Source of the DNA: Clonostachys chloroleuca
Taxonomy: Eukaryota > Ascomycota > Sordariomycetes > Hypocreales > Bionectriaceae
Direction of reading: 5' to 3'
Assembly (NCBI GenBank): GCA_037952775.1
Contig: JBANAY010000004.1
Span: forward strand, 6,386,001 to 6,450,000
DNA: 64,000 bases
Shown: positions 1 to 12,013 of the stretch, piece by piece
Layout: each line of letters opens with the position of its first letter
Position numbering within the stretch: position 1 is the stretch's first letter
Program-made: the position numbers and the translations under genes
The notes under the pieces: model-generated
Told to the model about the DNA's origin: nothing
Database searches by the model: none
The model's input: the letters and a program-made list of their open reading frames with translations, nothing else

Positions 1-1598
1 GGGCTTTCGAGTATTGGTTAGCCTTTGTAATAATTTTTGGCTGCAAGATGCTTGATCGATGGAATACCCCGTCTCTGATACCGGACCCGCTCTAAACAGG
101 ATAACGCCATGTGTCTGAGAAACATAGGGACCGTCTTCTTGGATCGGGAAACTATCATGAGCTCCTGACGGCGAAGCAGAGTTCAAGGACCATGCGATGG
201 GTTTCTCCTAGTGGCGATATTTACCTGGATTGCTATAGCCGCCACACCTGTTCCTTTTCCTCCGGCACCTTTCGCAAAAAGGCTTCTCCATGTCGCATTT
301 TTCCTTAGGCCATCTAAGTTAGCATAGTTTTCTCGTACTGAAACTGGGAAGGAGACATACATGGTTCTTTTTGCAAGTCAGACATGCTCTCTGTTCTCGC
401 TTCCGCCGCCGCTTAGGTGTTATCTTTAGCTGGTCGGGGTAAATCGTGGACATGGTTGGATGGCTTGCTCTGCGGCCGCTTCCACTGGGTTTCCACGAGT
501 GTTAGATGCAAGCAGGCAGCTGGAATAGGTATTTAAAGCTAACACTGGCCAGGCTTCACTCCCACAACAATTCCCCTGTATGTAATTTGCATCAGGCCTG
601 TGTTACTCCGAATCTACTGCCGTCAGAGATCCAAAGGGCCGCTGCTCAGCATAATCATAACCGACTGCGGCTAGATAGCACACACGCCCACCACTATCCC
701 CTGTCTTCCGAGGGAACCCCACCACTTCGCAGATCAAGCGCCGATGACCGTCGCAGTAGTATCCTCTGCTCCCTGTCGAATCATTTCAGCCACGGCTAGC
801 TGGAGAAACCCGGGTCATATAATTAGACCCGCGTATGGACTCGTAATTGACACAAGGTACAGATTCCTCGATTAGGGAGGGTAGGGGACCCCGTCTGCAT
901 AGGAAAATAGCGGGACAATATTGATCCTTGCAAATAATAACGCCCCACCTCCACTTCAAGACCCATTAGTGTCGTGTTGGTCTATCGGATGCCTAGGCCA
1001 GGAGGGCAAGGCTGCGGTTGGTCTGGGTGGGTGTGAATTGAGCTAATATTGGCCTAACCCTACTTTACTACATGGTGACCGACACATCTTCTTGCAGACC
1101 TTTACCACTGCTAGCTACAGTTGAACTCACAATAGGGTTACTTTGGTCGTTGTGAAGAAACAGTCCATGCCCAGATTGCAGTAGCATGCAATAGCAAGAA
1201 GGCTCTACTAGTTGGCATGGCTACACGGACAAGATACCCCTCGTCCTATTATGCCACAGACGGTGTACCCATACGCGTCGCCTATCTAACCTTGATCGAC
1301 TTTCCTGTCCAATGCAACGCCAAATGGTCCGTGCCTATAGGCGGTTCACAATCACTGTTACCAAAGAACATGATTTTGGGTAGCATTGCCTTAGCTGGTC
1401 AGGGTAGGCAAGCTCAGCTCACCGAGAGACCCACCCAGGAGGGAGCGCTACGCGCTGCGCGGTACTCCATATCAGCTCCTTAGCCCTCACCCCCATTCCC
1501 TATTTTTTTAATACCTAACCTTCTTGCACGCATTCATAACTCACCAGCGCTGATACAAAGTGGGAAATATCCGAGACCAAACACTCAAAGAACCTAAG
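1..1598. other. Gene-free stretch
   Basis: I see no supportable gene here. The open frames are short (under 100 codons), have no recognisable motif, and lack an exon/intron pattern. Base composition is mixed rather than AT-rich, so this may be old decayed sequence, but I cannot name a source. Confidence 0.5.
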
Positions 1599-1772
1599 AT
1601 GGGGGAAAGGACTCCGTTACTCGAGGAATCAGGGCTTTCGAGCAACTCTCACTCGCGGCTTTCTCTGAAGTTCGTCCTCATTATCGTCATCTGCGAAATA
1701 TCATTTGCCCTCTTTTTTGCGGGGTTGATCTGGCAGTGGCGGGTTGGCCGAGTTGATACAGCTGCGCGATAA
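1599..1772 (+). pseudogene. Truncated transporter-like N-terminus
   Basis: This 57-codon frame starts at an ATG and carries an acidic dileucine motif near its N-terminus (ERTPLLE), then one clear hydrophobic segment of about 22 residues, then stops shortly after. An N-terminal dileucine followed by a membrane helix is typical of vacuolar or endosomal fungal major-facilitator transporters. A whole transporter would need 10-12 more helices, and none follow in any frame, so I read it as the surviving 5' end of a lost gene. It could also be a chance open frame. The family assignment is inference. Confidence 0.3.
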
Positions 1773-2624
1773 TTCTTTTCATCTATGAATTCGCTCTCCT
1801 ACACGACGATTGGATCACTGTCATTGGAATATAACTGAGGCTGTGGATGAGATTAATTGGTTTATTGATGGCATGATGCGTCAAAGCTATCTGAGAAGCT
1901 CGCGCTAACTCCACATCAATCAGTTCTTGCCAGATGGATGCGGTCTCAGAGAGTCATGTTGGCATAGCGAGGTTCTATTTCTTACGAACCTGGGTCAAAA
2001 TGTGGCATTAATTGGTTAGGAGCAGTCCCGTGTGATCAATGGAGAATAACCACAGCCAAAGCAAACAAGACACTTACTCATTTCTCAAAAATCTTCTACT
2101 GTCCCTAGCCTACACGTCTCGCCAACTCTAAGCGACCAGAAGAACCCTACTCGGTTGTGAGTCCTGACCCTGAGGCGCTAAGTGCAGCGTTGATGATAGA
2201 GTGCGGGCTGCCTGTGTTTTCACCTGGGCCAGGTCGGCCGATGGCCTCGTGATCGGTACAGGCAGGGGCAATAGCCTCATGTCCCGCCCCGGCTATCGAC
2301 TAGCATAGAGGCTAGCTCTGACGTGAGGCGCATAGAAACAGCCCGGTAGCCAATAAATAGAAAGCCGCGCCAATACTTGACGCCAGTCTCGAGGCCTGTA
2401 CTACCTTTGGTGAGACTACTACCCTACCTCATAATATATCAAATACAAGCCTGTTAGTGCGCATCTTATGCTCAGGGGGTACATCTGTATAGATAATTTG
2501 ATTCGAAAAGCTGGAGTAAAAAAGTGGTGACCAGTGGCGCTATGAAAATCCCTTCCTCCTCAGGCTGGTAGTGTAACCCAGTGCTTGCTATACAGCGTTT
2601 GGGCCAGACTTTCCGGTATACAAG
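1773..2624. other. Gene-free stretch
   Basis: No supportable coding frame, repeat array or structural RNA is visible between the transporter-like relic and the minus-strand gene that ends at 2625. Confidence 0.4.
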
Positions 2625-3125
2625 CTAATTATCGTAATTTCCGAGAAGAGAAGATTTCTCGGAGGTGCCAGTGTTCTCGGAGGTGCCAGTGTTCTCTCTG
2701 ATTTTTATACAAGCGAAAACAACTCCCCACCTAGCCTGTTCTTGGACTTGTTTAATATCCGAGATCTGCTCCTCGTTTATTATTGAACCAACTTTCACGC
2801 CTTCTGCAGACTCCACGCCTTCTTCAGACTCTTTGGCATGCTTCACCAAAAATTTGAAACCTGTCCCAGAATACCAAACAAGATCCCCCTTCTGACGTTG
2901 AGAGCGGTCCTTGAACCTTTGGATCTTTCCATTGATTGCGTTAAAGTCGTTTTGGCCCACATCCACATCAAGGGCATCCATGCTGTAGAACGCTGAAGCA
3001 TTTTCTATGTTGAAAATGCTAGGATCAATCTCAATAAGCTCTTCACTGAGCTGACACTTGATTACAGTATCGGAGGCTCTGCCAAGGGCGGCTTTGTTTG
3101 AGTTAAAACGTAGTATAATAATCAT
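2625..3125 (-). CDS. Small hypothetical fungal protein, 166 aa
   Basis: The frame is open further upstream, but I chose the ATG at 3125 because the upstream residues are of low quality and the conserved-looking sequence begins with MIIILRFNSNK. The product is soluble with no signal peptide or membrane segment and a balanced charged composition (for example RFKDRSQRQKGDLVWY). The C-terminus has a short duplicated motif (ENTGTSENTGTSEK), encoded by a visible tandem duplication near 2660-2695. I do not recognise the family. It stands alone with gene-free flanks. It looks like an authentic single-exon gene by composition, but function is unknown. Confidence 0.5.
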   Translation of the reverse strand: MIIILRFNSNKAALGRASDTVIKCQLSEELIEIDPSIFNIENASAFYSMDALDVDVGQNDFNAINGKIQRFKDRSQRQKGDLVWYSGTGFKFLVKHAKESEEGVESAEGVKVGSIINEEQISDIKQVQEQARWGVVFACIKIRENTGTSENTGTSEKSSLLGNYDN

Positions 3126-5208
3126 GGTTCCCGTTGAAGTAAGGAAGAATGGTTGGGTGCATGAGGATGAGAAAATGAGAGCAGCAGAGTGGCAAAGACA
3201 GCTATTTATGCTTGGGCCGCCTACACGGCGAGCCCTACCTCGCGGAGGCAGAAACAAGGGACATCAAGTTCCAGCATCTCAAGGCAAGGCTCTTCTACTT
3301 CCATAACGTAAGCCCGGGGTTTCTCTTTTGATCTAGGTGCATTTCGGATCTGCACACAGTTCCGCCCGTGCCCAAGGGCAGCCCCTTTCCCAAAATCACA
3401 GTCGACTCGTCGCCACTCTCAGTTTTGGCATACCATGGCTAGATCCGTGTCCACTCTCAGTTGTGCAGCTTAGATATAGACGCGCGATGTGGTTTAGATT
3501 ACAACATGGCTGACATATTTTGTAGCTAGAACCCAGAGGCGGTAATCAAACCATTCTGTTGCCACAGGTCTTGTAAACCCCGTAAGAACATCGTGAAAGC
3601 GGCACGTTATGGGGCTTGTCCTGCCTGTAGTTGCTGGGCGACTTGTGGGCTATGAGGTGGTGTAAATGCGAGATATGAGCGTCCATTTACAGCTAGCACA
3701 CGACTTATGCTCAGTCGAACCTATCTAGTACTGCCCAGTCCTAGTGCGAGAATGGGTATTCGCCCGCCTCGAGCCTCGTGACTCCATGGCATACTACCTC
3801 CTATAATACCACGTTACATAATTCTGGGTACTGAGTAAGCTAATTTTTCAAATGGAATCCCTAATTTTCTATGTAATGTAGGGGTGGAAGCATGTAGAAC
3901 AGTGGATTTTGTGGCACCACTCGTGCAGGATACACTCTGGGGTAAGACACATACGAGAGCTCATCCTGTAGGGACCTACGTAACCATTCGGAGCTCGTGT
4001 TGGTATATGCATTTTAGGCCGCGGACAGATATGTGAGTGGTCCACTTCGAGGATCTTCTAACCCTTTTAGGATAGATCAGTTTCGTCGGATGGGGCATGG
4101 GTCAAAGCGCTAGACAAAAGAGCCGCTCAAAATCTGTACATAGGTACTTCGTTACATATCTATCGCCACATTCGGGTATCGAAGCACTGGGTGGGTGTGT
4201 TGGTATTAAATACCAGGCAGCCACAACTGGCTGCAGTTTATTGTCTCCTATTTCCGAGTCGCTGGGGGTTCCCAGTTGAGCTAACTAACCCGTCTCTACA
4301 TCACTGTCTCACCTCAAGCCAACAAGTTGCGCTGGTGCCTGAGCGGCGGCTTTGGGTCTTCATCCACATTCAGATTCGTGTGACTCTTAAAATACAGCGC
4401 TCTTCATCAGCATGGAAATGCTGGCCTGCGAGACTACGACCCCACGACCAAACACAGCATTGCGCGACTTCCGCCAGTGCGCTCTTGCTCAATCTGAGAG
4501 ACCCAGGCCGGTGGGATTTACACTTCCAGCCTCACAATAGCGCACAATAGCGCGAAAGGAAGCAACAGCATGCCAAGGGAAGTAATTCTTGGGAAGTTTT
4601 CGTATCATCCCGAAACAGACTAGGCTTGACATCTACCGGGAGTATGCTGTTTTCTCCATTACCACTGAAGACGATAACATATCCACCTAACAGCTGTATA
4701 CATGCATGTATCTATGGAGCCCTTGTTGAGCTTGACTTTTCTTGGAGCTATTCCTCGAAAGACCGTAGTGATGCATTTCATACGCAGCTTTCCGATGTTG
4801 GGCGTGGTTTCTTGACCCCTGCGTTGCCCAGCACTAAGCCAGGGGTTTCTCGTAATGGTGTGTTAAATACGGTTACTGGCAAATTGAAGTAGGTGAGCAA
4901 CTTACCTCTGTATACCTCACCCCAGTCGCATCATCCCATTTGAGCGTCATGCATCATATTAACTCTTGTCTCATGCATAGTGATGCCACGGTCCAGTTCA
5001 ACTACGTTTAGACAATCTTTTTCGGCTATAATGGAAGCGGTCAAAACAGTTCCAGTGGCGTGCCCTCAGGCAAACCCCGTCTGCCTACGTAATAATATAA
5101 CAGGCCATAGAACGTACTGTGCACTCCAGCTATAAATATCTCACCTCCCCCTCAGCTCCACGGGCAAATTTCAAATCTGTATGCCCCTCGAAAGTAACCG
5201 TCGACACC
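3126..5208. other. Gene-poor stretch
   Basis: About 2 kb without a gene I can support. Several short frames exist around 4100-4900, but they have no motifs, no consistent introns and unremarkable composition. Confidence 0.4.
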
Positions 5209-5938
5209 ATGTCAGGCTCCAAGATAACAGCTGCCCAAGCAAGGGAAAGGATCCAAAAGATGTATGCTGAGCTTATCCGAGATGATTTTCAGTCTCAGTC
5301 TACAAAAAAACAGGAACTGAACCAGGAACTGAAAGAGAATTTTGAGGGCCTTCTCAGTGATCCGAACTTTGACACGAAAGGGCCAATCTACTTAGCAGGA
5401 ACTCAGGCGGCCATGACCCTGGGATATCTTATTATCCTTAATCCTGCTAAGCCGCTTGACCTTCCATCTGGGCTGGGACAGAAGGTTGATGAACGAGTCA
5501 AAGCATATAGTAAGTGAAAGCGGACCTGACAATGTTTCTATACTGACTACAAGTAGACGAGTCGAGACCCAAAGGTTTTCCCCAACCAAGCAAAGAGGAA
5601 TATGAAAGGTTCTACGAATATGTTCAAAGATTGGTTGGACCTGTCGAAAAAATTCCCTTTGAGGATTGTGGCAAGCGGCCCTACCCCTCTTAGGGGCAGG
5701 ATGGCCAATAGTGAGTCAAGATCTCTCATTTTCAGACTTGGATGGCTAATTTCGGCACAGCATCTACCTGGGCGGCTCGTGTCCAAAATGCAGGAAGTTT
5801 GAGGACCGTCCTACTACGCATAGGTTTGTGTGTTATAACTCGATCAAACCCAGGGGGGCAGGCTACTGGAGATATCACATTCTAATACATCTGTATGTTG
5901 ATGCCTGTACTTGTGGCTGGTTGCGATTGCCACGTTGA
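5209..5938 (+). pseudogene. Three-exon hypothetical gene interrupted by one in-frame TAG
   Basis: The start at 5209 has a strong context (cgacaccATGtc). Exon 1 runs 5209-5509, intron 1 5510-5556 (GTAAGT donor), exon 2 5557-5710, intron 2 5711-5760 (GTGAGT donor, CTAAT branch, CACAG acceptor) and exon 3 5761-5938. All phases agree. The only fault is a TAG at 5691-5693 inside exon 2. A CAG-to-TAG transition, the RIP type of change, would explain it. The first part is helical and charged (AQARERIQKMYAELIRD). Exon 3 encodes a Cys pair (GSCPKCRKF) and a later CTCGW, so a small zinc-binding fold is possible. The family is not recognised. A gene truncated in exon 2 cannot be excluded. Confidence 0.55.
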
Positions 5939-7953
5939 GATGAGTTTTATCAGTCACAGACCATAGATAAGAAGTGAAGAGAAAAGATTCATTAAGAACT
6001 GCCTTGCTTCTGCAATTTCATACGGAAAACTACCCTTCTTCCCCTCGACTAGATGTACGTGAATACGGTCATTTCAAAGCTCTAGGTCACTTTTTCTTTG
6101 AACCCAGAGCTCCTCTTTCATCCTGTTTCCGGTACTGCGAGGTGTTGCGCCATAGAGGCTTCGGGTGAACCTCGGGTAGCCATTTACTAAGCTCCACGCG
6201 CTTTGCCAAATTGGTGCTCGCTCCAGGAAGAGTGATGTCCGCGGCCCGACAAGCTTTTTCAGCCGAAATTGGCTGCGCTACCTGGTTGGAAAAAGCGGTA
6301 CCTAAGGTAGATACCCGCCTGAGTATGTGCCTTGACCCACCAGCACCTACGACAGATGTACGAAATGGGCTGTAGGGCATTGGGCACACCTCGCGTCAGG
6401 TATTCTCCAGCACCTAGAGCCTCAGCCCAAATACGCCGAGACCAATCTCGAGCTGTTTTCAGCTGCGAACCAAGCTCGCTTTTTGACACAGACCGCCGCG
6501 AGGCTAACTGGTGAGGTAGCTGAAATCCCTTACTAGCTGCCTTCTGGCCTCCACGCAACGTGCCGCGCAAGCACGTCAAGCATAGTATCCTAGAGCTTAG
6601 GTGACTGCTTTAGTTTAGAAATACTCCCCTACAATCAGGATAGGCTTTTTGAATTTTATAAGGATAATAGCGTTCAAGAAGGTATAATATGGCATGCTAT
6701 ACACAGGATATTTTTTCCAGGACTTACTAAGGATAACTCTACTCTTTCAGAATAATGTTCTATTATGGTTATTCCCACCAGAAACCATATACATGATTCT
6801 ACTCCTAACTCTACTGACTGAAGCGTACCAAGATCCCATGATTCGAATATTCTATTTAGCGTCAAAGGTAAGGTTGATTCTTGAGTATATACAATATCTG
6901 CCCCTGGGATGTCTTACGAGCACATTTGACTATAACATATACTGACTTCTTCATCGGTTATGGTTGTTAACCAGAACTGGGCTCAGTCTCCTGGAAGTTG
7001 AGATCATACCACATAATGTAGGTGCCTCTTCTTTGTTCAGTCAGTTGCATCGTCTGGCTTGGCCTCGCCGGTCTCGCCGACCACCTGTACATCATCTTCG
7101 CCAGTAAAGTCCACGATCTCTGCGGCGGTAGCGCGGCCATTGTGGTTATGTTATCCTTTTCTTCCAGAATGGTCACTTAAGCCAGTCGAAAAGGCATAAT
7201 GGTTAAGCGTGTAAGGCTCTCGGCATAGTAAGACGAGAGATTCCCGTGTTGGGGTGCTCTGTCTGGATTATCCTTCATTATTTGCATGAGTGCTGTGCCA
7301 TGCTGAACAAGGGGTTGGACATCCCTACGGGCTGTGCGTGTGGGGCTTGGTATGTAGTCCCCTGGCAGTTTGGGCCTCTGGTCTTTTGCGGGCTCCTCGA
7401 TGGAGACCGGGAAAAGGTTCCTTTGAGGTGGCAGGCATCAACCGCAAGGGGGCGAGAGCCTATTGCGCCTGAGTTCCTGACAGGCCTTCGAGGGAAAGGC
7501 AAGGGTGGGTCTGCCTCTCTGGGCCGCTAGTGAAGGGTGGATGCTGGTGTTGGTGGGCGTATATTACGCATGTCATCTTGTGTGAAGAGGAAACGAGTCT
7601 CTATGAGGTGTTAATGCCAGGAGCAGGTCCCCCTGACCTCGGACATGTGACGAGGCCGGCCTGCCTTTGATTCTGCGACGGATCAGCGGATCAGTGGATC
7701 CGGACCAGGTCCCTGAGCCGTCGTTTTGGCTATTCGCGCACCACATGGCATGGTACTCGGCTGGCCGAATAAGAATATGGGACGCCTGCCTGAAGTGTGG
7801 ATCGCGTGGGTAGGCCGGGCACTCGGGACATACAATTTGGCATTGACAATTTGGCATAAAGGGCGTCCTGGTGTCTTCTTGGGCATGTTTATAAGTCTGC
7901 TTCACTAGTTTCAGTTGGGCCGAGCCGTGGTGTTCTATCTCTTACGGCGGGCA
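5939..7953. other. Gene-poor stretch
   Basis: I find no gene with supporting motifs. Plus-strand sequence around 7030-7190 encodes a hydrophobic stretch that could be a relic of a small membrane protein, but there is no complete frame or start. Confidence 0.4.
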
Positions 7954-8115
7954 TTGAGAAAATGGTATGCTCCGGTCGAAATCTTCTTTAAGCGGTTGAC
8001 GACGGCATGCAAGAAGTGGTGTGAACCGGTTTCGGTCTTCTTCGGGCCTTTGATAGAGGTATGCAAGAAGTGGTATGGATTGGTTTCGGTTTTCTTGAAC
8101 TCTTCGGCAATGGGC
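7954..8115 (+). repeat. Three 54-bp tandem units encoding an 18-residue amphipathic repeat
   Basis: Units begin at 7954, 8008 and 8062, spaced exactly 54 bases. They stay in one open frame (7915-8250, no ATG at its start) and encode variants of K-K-W-[YC]-x-x-V-x-[IV]-F with about 18 residues per unit. The in-frame repeat suggests a former coding sequence with a repeated amphipathic helix. There is no supported start codon or neighbouring exon, so I treat it as a gene relic. Confidence 0.45.
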
Positions 8116-8250
8116 TGTCGGAGTTGGAGCAGATTCTTGATGCAGGTAATTTTATCTAGACAGACTAGCCACCTTCCGAGTGGGCTATCGGAGGTGGAGA
8201 TTGTTCCGGAACCTTTTGAGGAACTAAATAACGTTCATTCTATTAGCTAG

Positions 8251-9760
8251 AAACACTCCCTTGGGAAGTTATCAATACAATCGCTACCACTTTCATCGAA
8301 ACTAACTCCTCAGTGCTCGCATATTAGTAGTGACTCGCACAGCGCTAACACAACCTAATCGTCCTCTATCTTTGTAAGTTTACTAGGATGCCCGGGTCTT
8401 AGCATATATTCAACGATCTTGGTCAACTCGAACCACTTCCCAAAGAGATAGGACTGGATCTATAAATAACTACTCTAATATTACTCCTTCTACTTCGCTA
8501 TAACGGTTGGGCGACTTACATTAAACGGAGACCTAATATAAGTCAAAGATATAAATAATTAGAGTTATTCTAAGTAAAAGAAATATATAATATATATAGT
8601 TTATAAAGATTAGGCGCTTGAATATATAACCCTACTATATGTTTTTTCTAGTGCCCTTATGAGAAGAACAATAAAGAGTTGATTGATAAGTAGTATTATT
8701 ATCAGCTCTTACTTTTATAAGTATATTAGTAAAGAATCCGAAAGATCGGAAGGATACCCCTTATACTTATGATATAATAAAAACATCTCTCGCAAAGATT
8801 ATAGCTCTGAGAGCTATTAGAAAGCCCTCAAGGAAAGTATCTTACTATCATATACTAGTACCATATAATTTCACTAAAATAATATAAGTATTTATATATC
8901 TAAGAGCTTTATAGTAAAGCTCGTAGAGTCAGTGATTAAGCTGCTAGAGTAGTCGCCTTTCTCTTCTGATTTAAGCCTGACTGAGAACCTCTAGGCTATT
9001 ACTAAGTGTTAAACAAGAAGAAAATACCCTAATACTTATAACTTCAAAGAGAACATAGCTGATAAAGCAATATTTATAGAATGCTCAAAGGAAGTATAGT
9101 AATATATCTGGAGGCTATATATCTGGAGGCTAATACAGTTAATACCAAATAGATTTCGTACAGTTATTCGCGCATTAAGGTTGTATACTAAATATACTCT
9201 ACAAGCTCAGAGCTATCCAGAAATATATTTGTTATTGAAATTGGATACTAAATAGGATAGAAACAGGCGTTTGAAATTGCAAGTGATAAATGGGTATATG
9301 GTGTGTGTGGAGGCAGTTGGGGTCGCAAACTTTTGCAAACTTAACTAGGTTACTTTATTGAATATGAAGATTATTTTCTTTCTTGGGCGACAAAGATAGT
9401 GGTCTCAGCTGGTGGATTAGGGGCCGGGGTTCCAGAGACTGGGCTAGCGACTAGGCTGAACCGCTTAGCTCTCCCTAATCGGGTACGTGTAGTATTCAAT
9501 AAATGGATCTCACTTTCACTAATAGTATATATAGCAAAGTTCGAAGACCTAGCCCGACAGTCAATTAAGTCGTTATTACATACAGACTGGGATTTATTAT
9601 TTCTCTCTCTTTTTATAAGGATCACTCACCAGTTGCAATACTTTTCTCCAAATCGGACCAATAGAAAAGAGCTAAAAATGACCTACCAGCCCCCTCATCG
9701 ATAAACTCGAATTCCTCTGGGTCACCAATTCAGTCTCAAGAGGGCTATGTTCCAACAACC
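8251..9760. other. AT-rich, RIP-type degenerate DNA
   Basis: From about 8450 to 9250 the sequence becomes strongly AT-rich with many TA steps and stops in all frames. This is typical of fungal repeats inactivated by RIP. A degraded LTR end is recognisable at 8501. The last 400 bases return to mixed composition and form the upstream region of the regulator gene at 9761. Confidence 0.6.
8501..8600 (+). mobile_element. RIP-mutated LTR end, related to the solo LTR at 13071
   Basis: Aligned from 8501 and from 13071, both start with an ACGGTTGGG core followed by ACTTACA. Over the next roughly 30 bases nearly every difference is a transition, mostly C-to-T or G-to-A in the copy at 8501. Similarity continues for at least 80 bases with one small gap. 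This is what RIP leaves behind. The downstream limit is lost in AT-rich sequence, so the end coordinate is approximate. Confidence 0.55.
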
Positions 9761-12013
9761 ATGCGATATAGCAACCTTAAACCGGGCACCGACCCTGAAG
9801 TCACTTCTGAAAGCTCGGGGTCCTGGAATGAACCAACGGCGGGCTATAATTACCCGCAGGCAGCCAAGCGTCGTGCGCCATATGCCCTGCGAGCGTGCGA
9901 AGCCTGCAGACGGCGTAAGGGCAAGTGTGATGGGCGCCAACCGTGTCGGTACTGTACCAACAGAGGCCAGAGCTGTAAATATAATACCAGTTTAACCTCT
10001 TCATATGACTGGCAAGCTCCTGCAGGGGCCGATACAGACCAGGTTAATGCTACACAAGGCTCGAGAGGGGGAAGCACATTATCTGCGCGATGGTACGTGA
10101 CAGGCATCAGCCTCTTGAAGTGCATGCATCTCACTCATTATAAATGTCCACAGGAACCCAGAAACCATTGCGTCAATGCTGTGTTCTCTTCAAGAACAGC
10201 CCGACAGCCTAACTTCCCGCATTCAGACCCCCGGCCTAAATCCCTTACCTCCTCAGTCACTCCCTCAACAAGGAGAATTTCCAGCAAACGCTCTCGGCCC
10301 TGCTTGTATACATTTCTTACAGCGCTCACCTCAGACTTCCATATTCCAGAAGCCAACGAGCATTAAATCAGTACTATGTTCTGCAACTAACGCTCAATCT
10401 CTTGCTGATAACTTGGCGTGTTACCCAGCGGCAGGCTGGGATGTCCTCAGCCTGCCCCCCAAGAACGAGAATCCTCAGCAGATATATCTCGTTCTTCTAC
10501 TACTCCCCTTCCTCTACAACTATCCCATCAGCATAGCCCATGCTATGGTTCTGCGTGGCATGGGGCATGTAGTGCGGAAGTAGGGCAGGTGGCGGATGTG
10601 CAATCTCTTGCTGCTATGGACTGTCTCACCCCTATATACTACAAGGATTCAATTATAAGTCCGGCAAAATCGCAACTTCATGATATCACAAACGGTCAAC
10701 AAGAGTTCCTAACGGTCAACCCGTCAACCGATATACTATCTTTTACTGATCAACTACAAAATCAAAGCGTCATCCATCAGCCAGACCTAGATATATCACC
10801 AATACAGTCCATTACTTCTAGGCACATGGGACAGAAAAATCTCAGCTACTATCTCCAAGACCGCCTGGACTCCCCAAAAGCGAAAAGGAGAAAGACAGAA
10901 GATACCCGTTCCATGTCAGCTTCCATTGAGAGCCCTATACAGACTGTATTTCCTCGAAAAACACCTTACGACAGCCAAAAGCAGCAAGATCCAGAAACCA
11001 TCAGTATCAAGGTCTGCTTCGAGTTCCCTAACGGAAGGCTTCTTGAAAAATGTCCTTTCTGCTCAGAAGAGTTCAGTTGGGAACACTTCTATACACATAA
11101 ATCTGACCATGGGATCCAACAGTGGATTGTGTTGAAGAAGGTATCAAGCCAAGATCTTCCAAACTACATCCTTGTAGATTCAAAACTTGCAGGCGATAAA
11201 ACACAATGTCCCGTCTGCAAAAAATATATAAAACGTCTGTCATCTCATATGTCACATCATCTTTCGAAGATTCCAGATGAGATTATTTCATTTTTCGCCC
11301 AAGAGGGAGCTACAGGCCCAAGGAAAATTGAGACTATACAATCTACATCGGATAATCCATATGAATTATATTCACCTGTGCGACCTGGATATTATACGGA
11401 CGAAGGTCAAGCGATGGATGATCTTAATTACAGATCACAGAAGACAGGCCGTGAGAATGTTAACCTGGGCTCCCCAGAACCACAGTAAGTACGCTCATTG
11501 CAAGCAATGAGGTGTGGCTATATAAGAGCTAATCACAGTGGTTGGGTTGATAGTAGGCTGCATCCTTGGGACGCAACCGGCTTTGCTGGGTTAACCACCA
11601 ATTCTGGTCAACAGCATACAACTACACCCGATAGCGATTCAGTATATACCAAAGACATTCATTTTTCGCTCGAGCCGACACTGAAGGATATTAAAGGATA
11701 TAGTATATGTATCTGTCTAAGTATCTATGCGAAGGACCACCAGATTACGCTCGCAAAATTTGATCCAGAAAAAAAGGTACTTGCCCTGCGATGCAGTAGT
11801 ATCAGATGGTGGTTATTGCGTGAAGCAACTATCAGACTGCCTCTCGAGTGTGGCCAGTGGTGTCTCCAGGACTGCAAGGGCCTAGATGGAGCCAAACTAT
11901 GGTTTGCGCGTCCTCCAAATCCAAAAGGGGAAGAGAAAGCTCGTATAGAAGGACTGAGAAAGATGTTTGAACAGATGCAACGGGTGCAATTGCTCGGCAT
12001 GACCAGAGACTAG
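9761..12013 (+). CDS. Zn2Cys6 regulator with additional C2H2-like fingers
   Basis: I model four exons: 9761-10092, 10154-10370, 10451-11484 and 11539-12013, giving 685 residues in one frame. Intron 1 (GTACGT...CACAG) and intron 3 (GTAAGT, CTAAT branch, CACAG) are convincing. Intron 2 (10371-10450) is less certain and could hide a frameshift. A fungal binuclear zinc cluster occupies residues 46-72 with spacing C-x2-C-x6-C-x5-C-x2-C-x6-C, which predicts nuclear DNA binding. Two further zinc-finger-like motifs start near residue 384 (CPFC) and 436 (CPVC, with SSHMSHH). The usual fungal transcription-factor middle domain is not recognisable. The target genes are unknown. Confidence 0.7.

Noticed and set aside
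506..799. Plus-strand frame of 97 codons
   Set aside because: No motif, no intron structure and low-quality composition.
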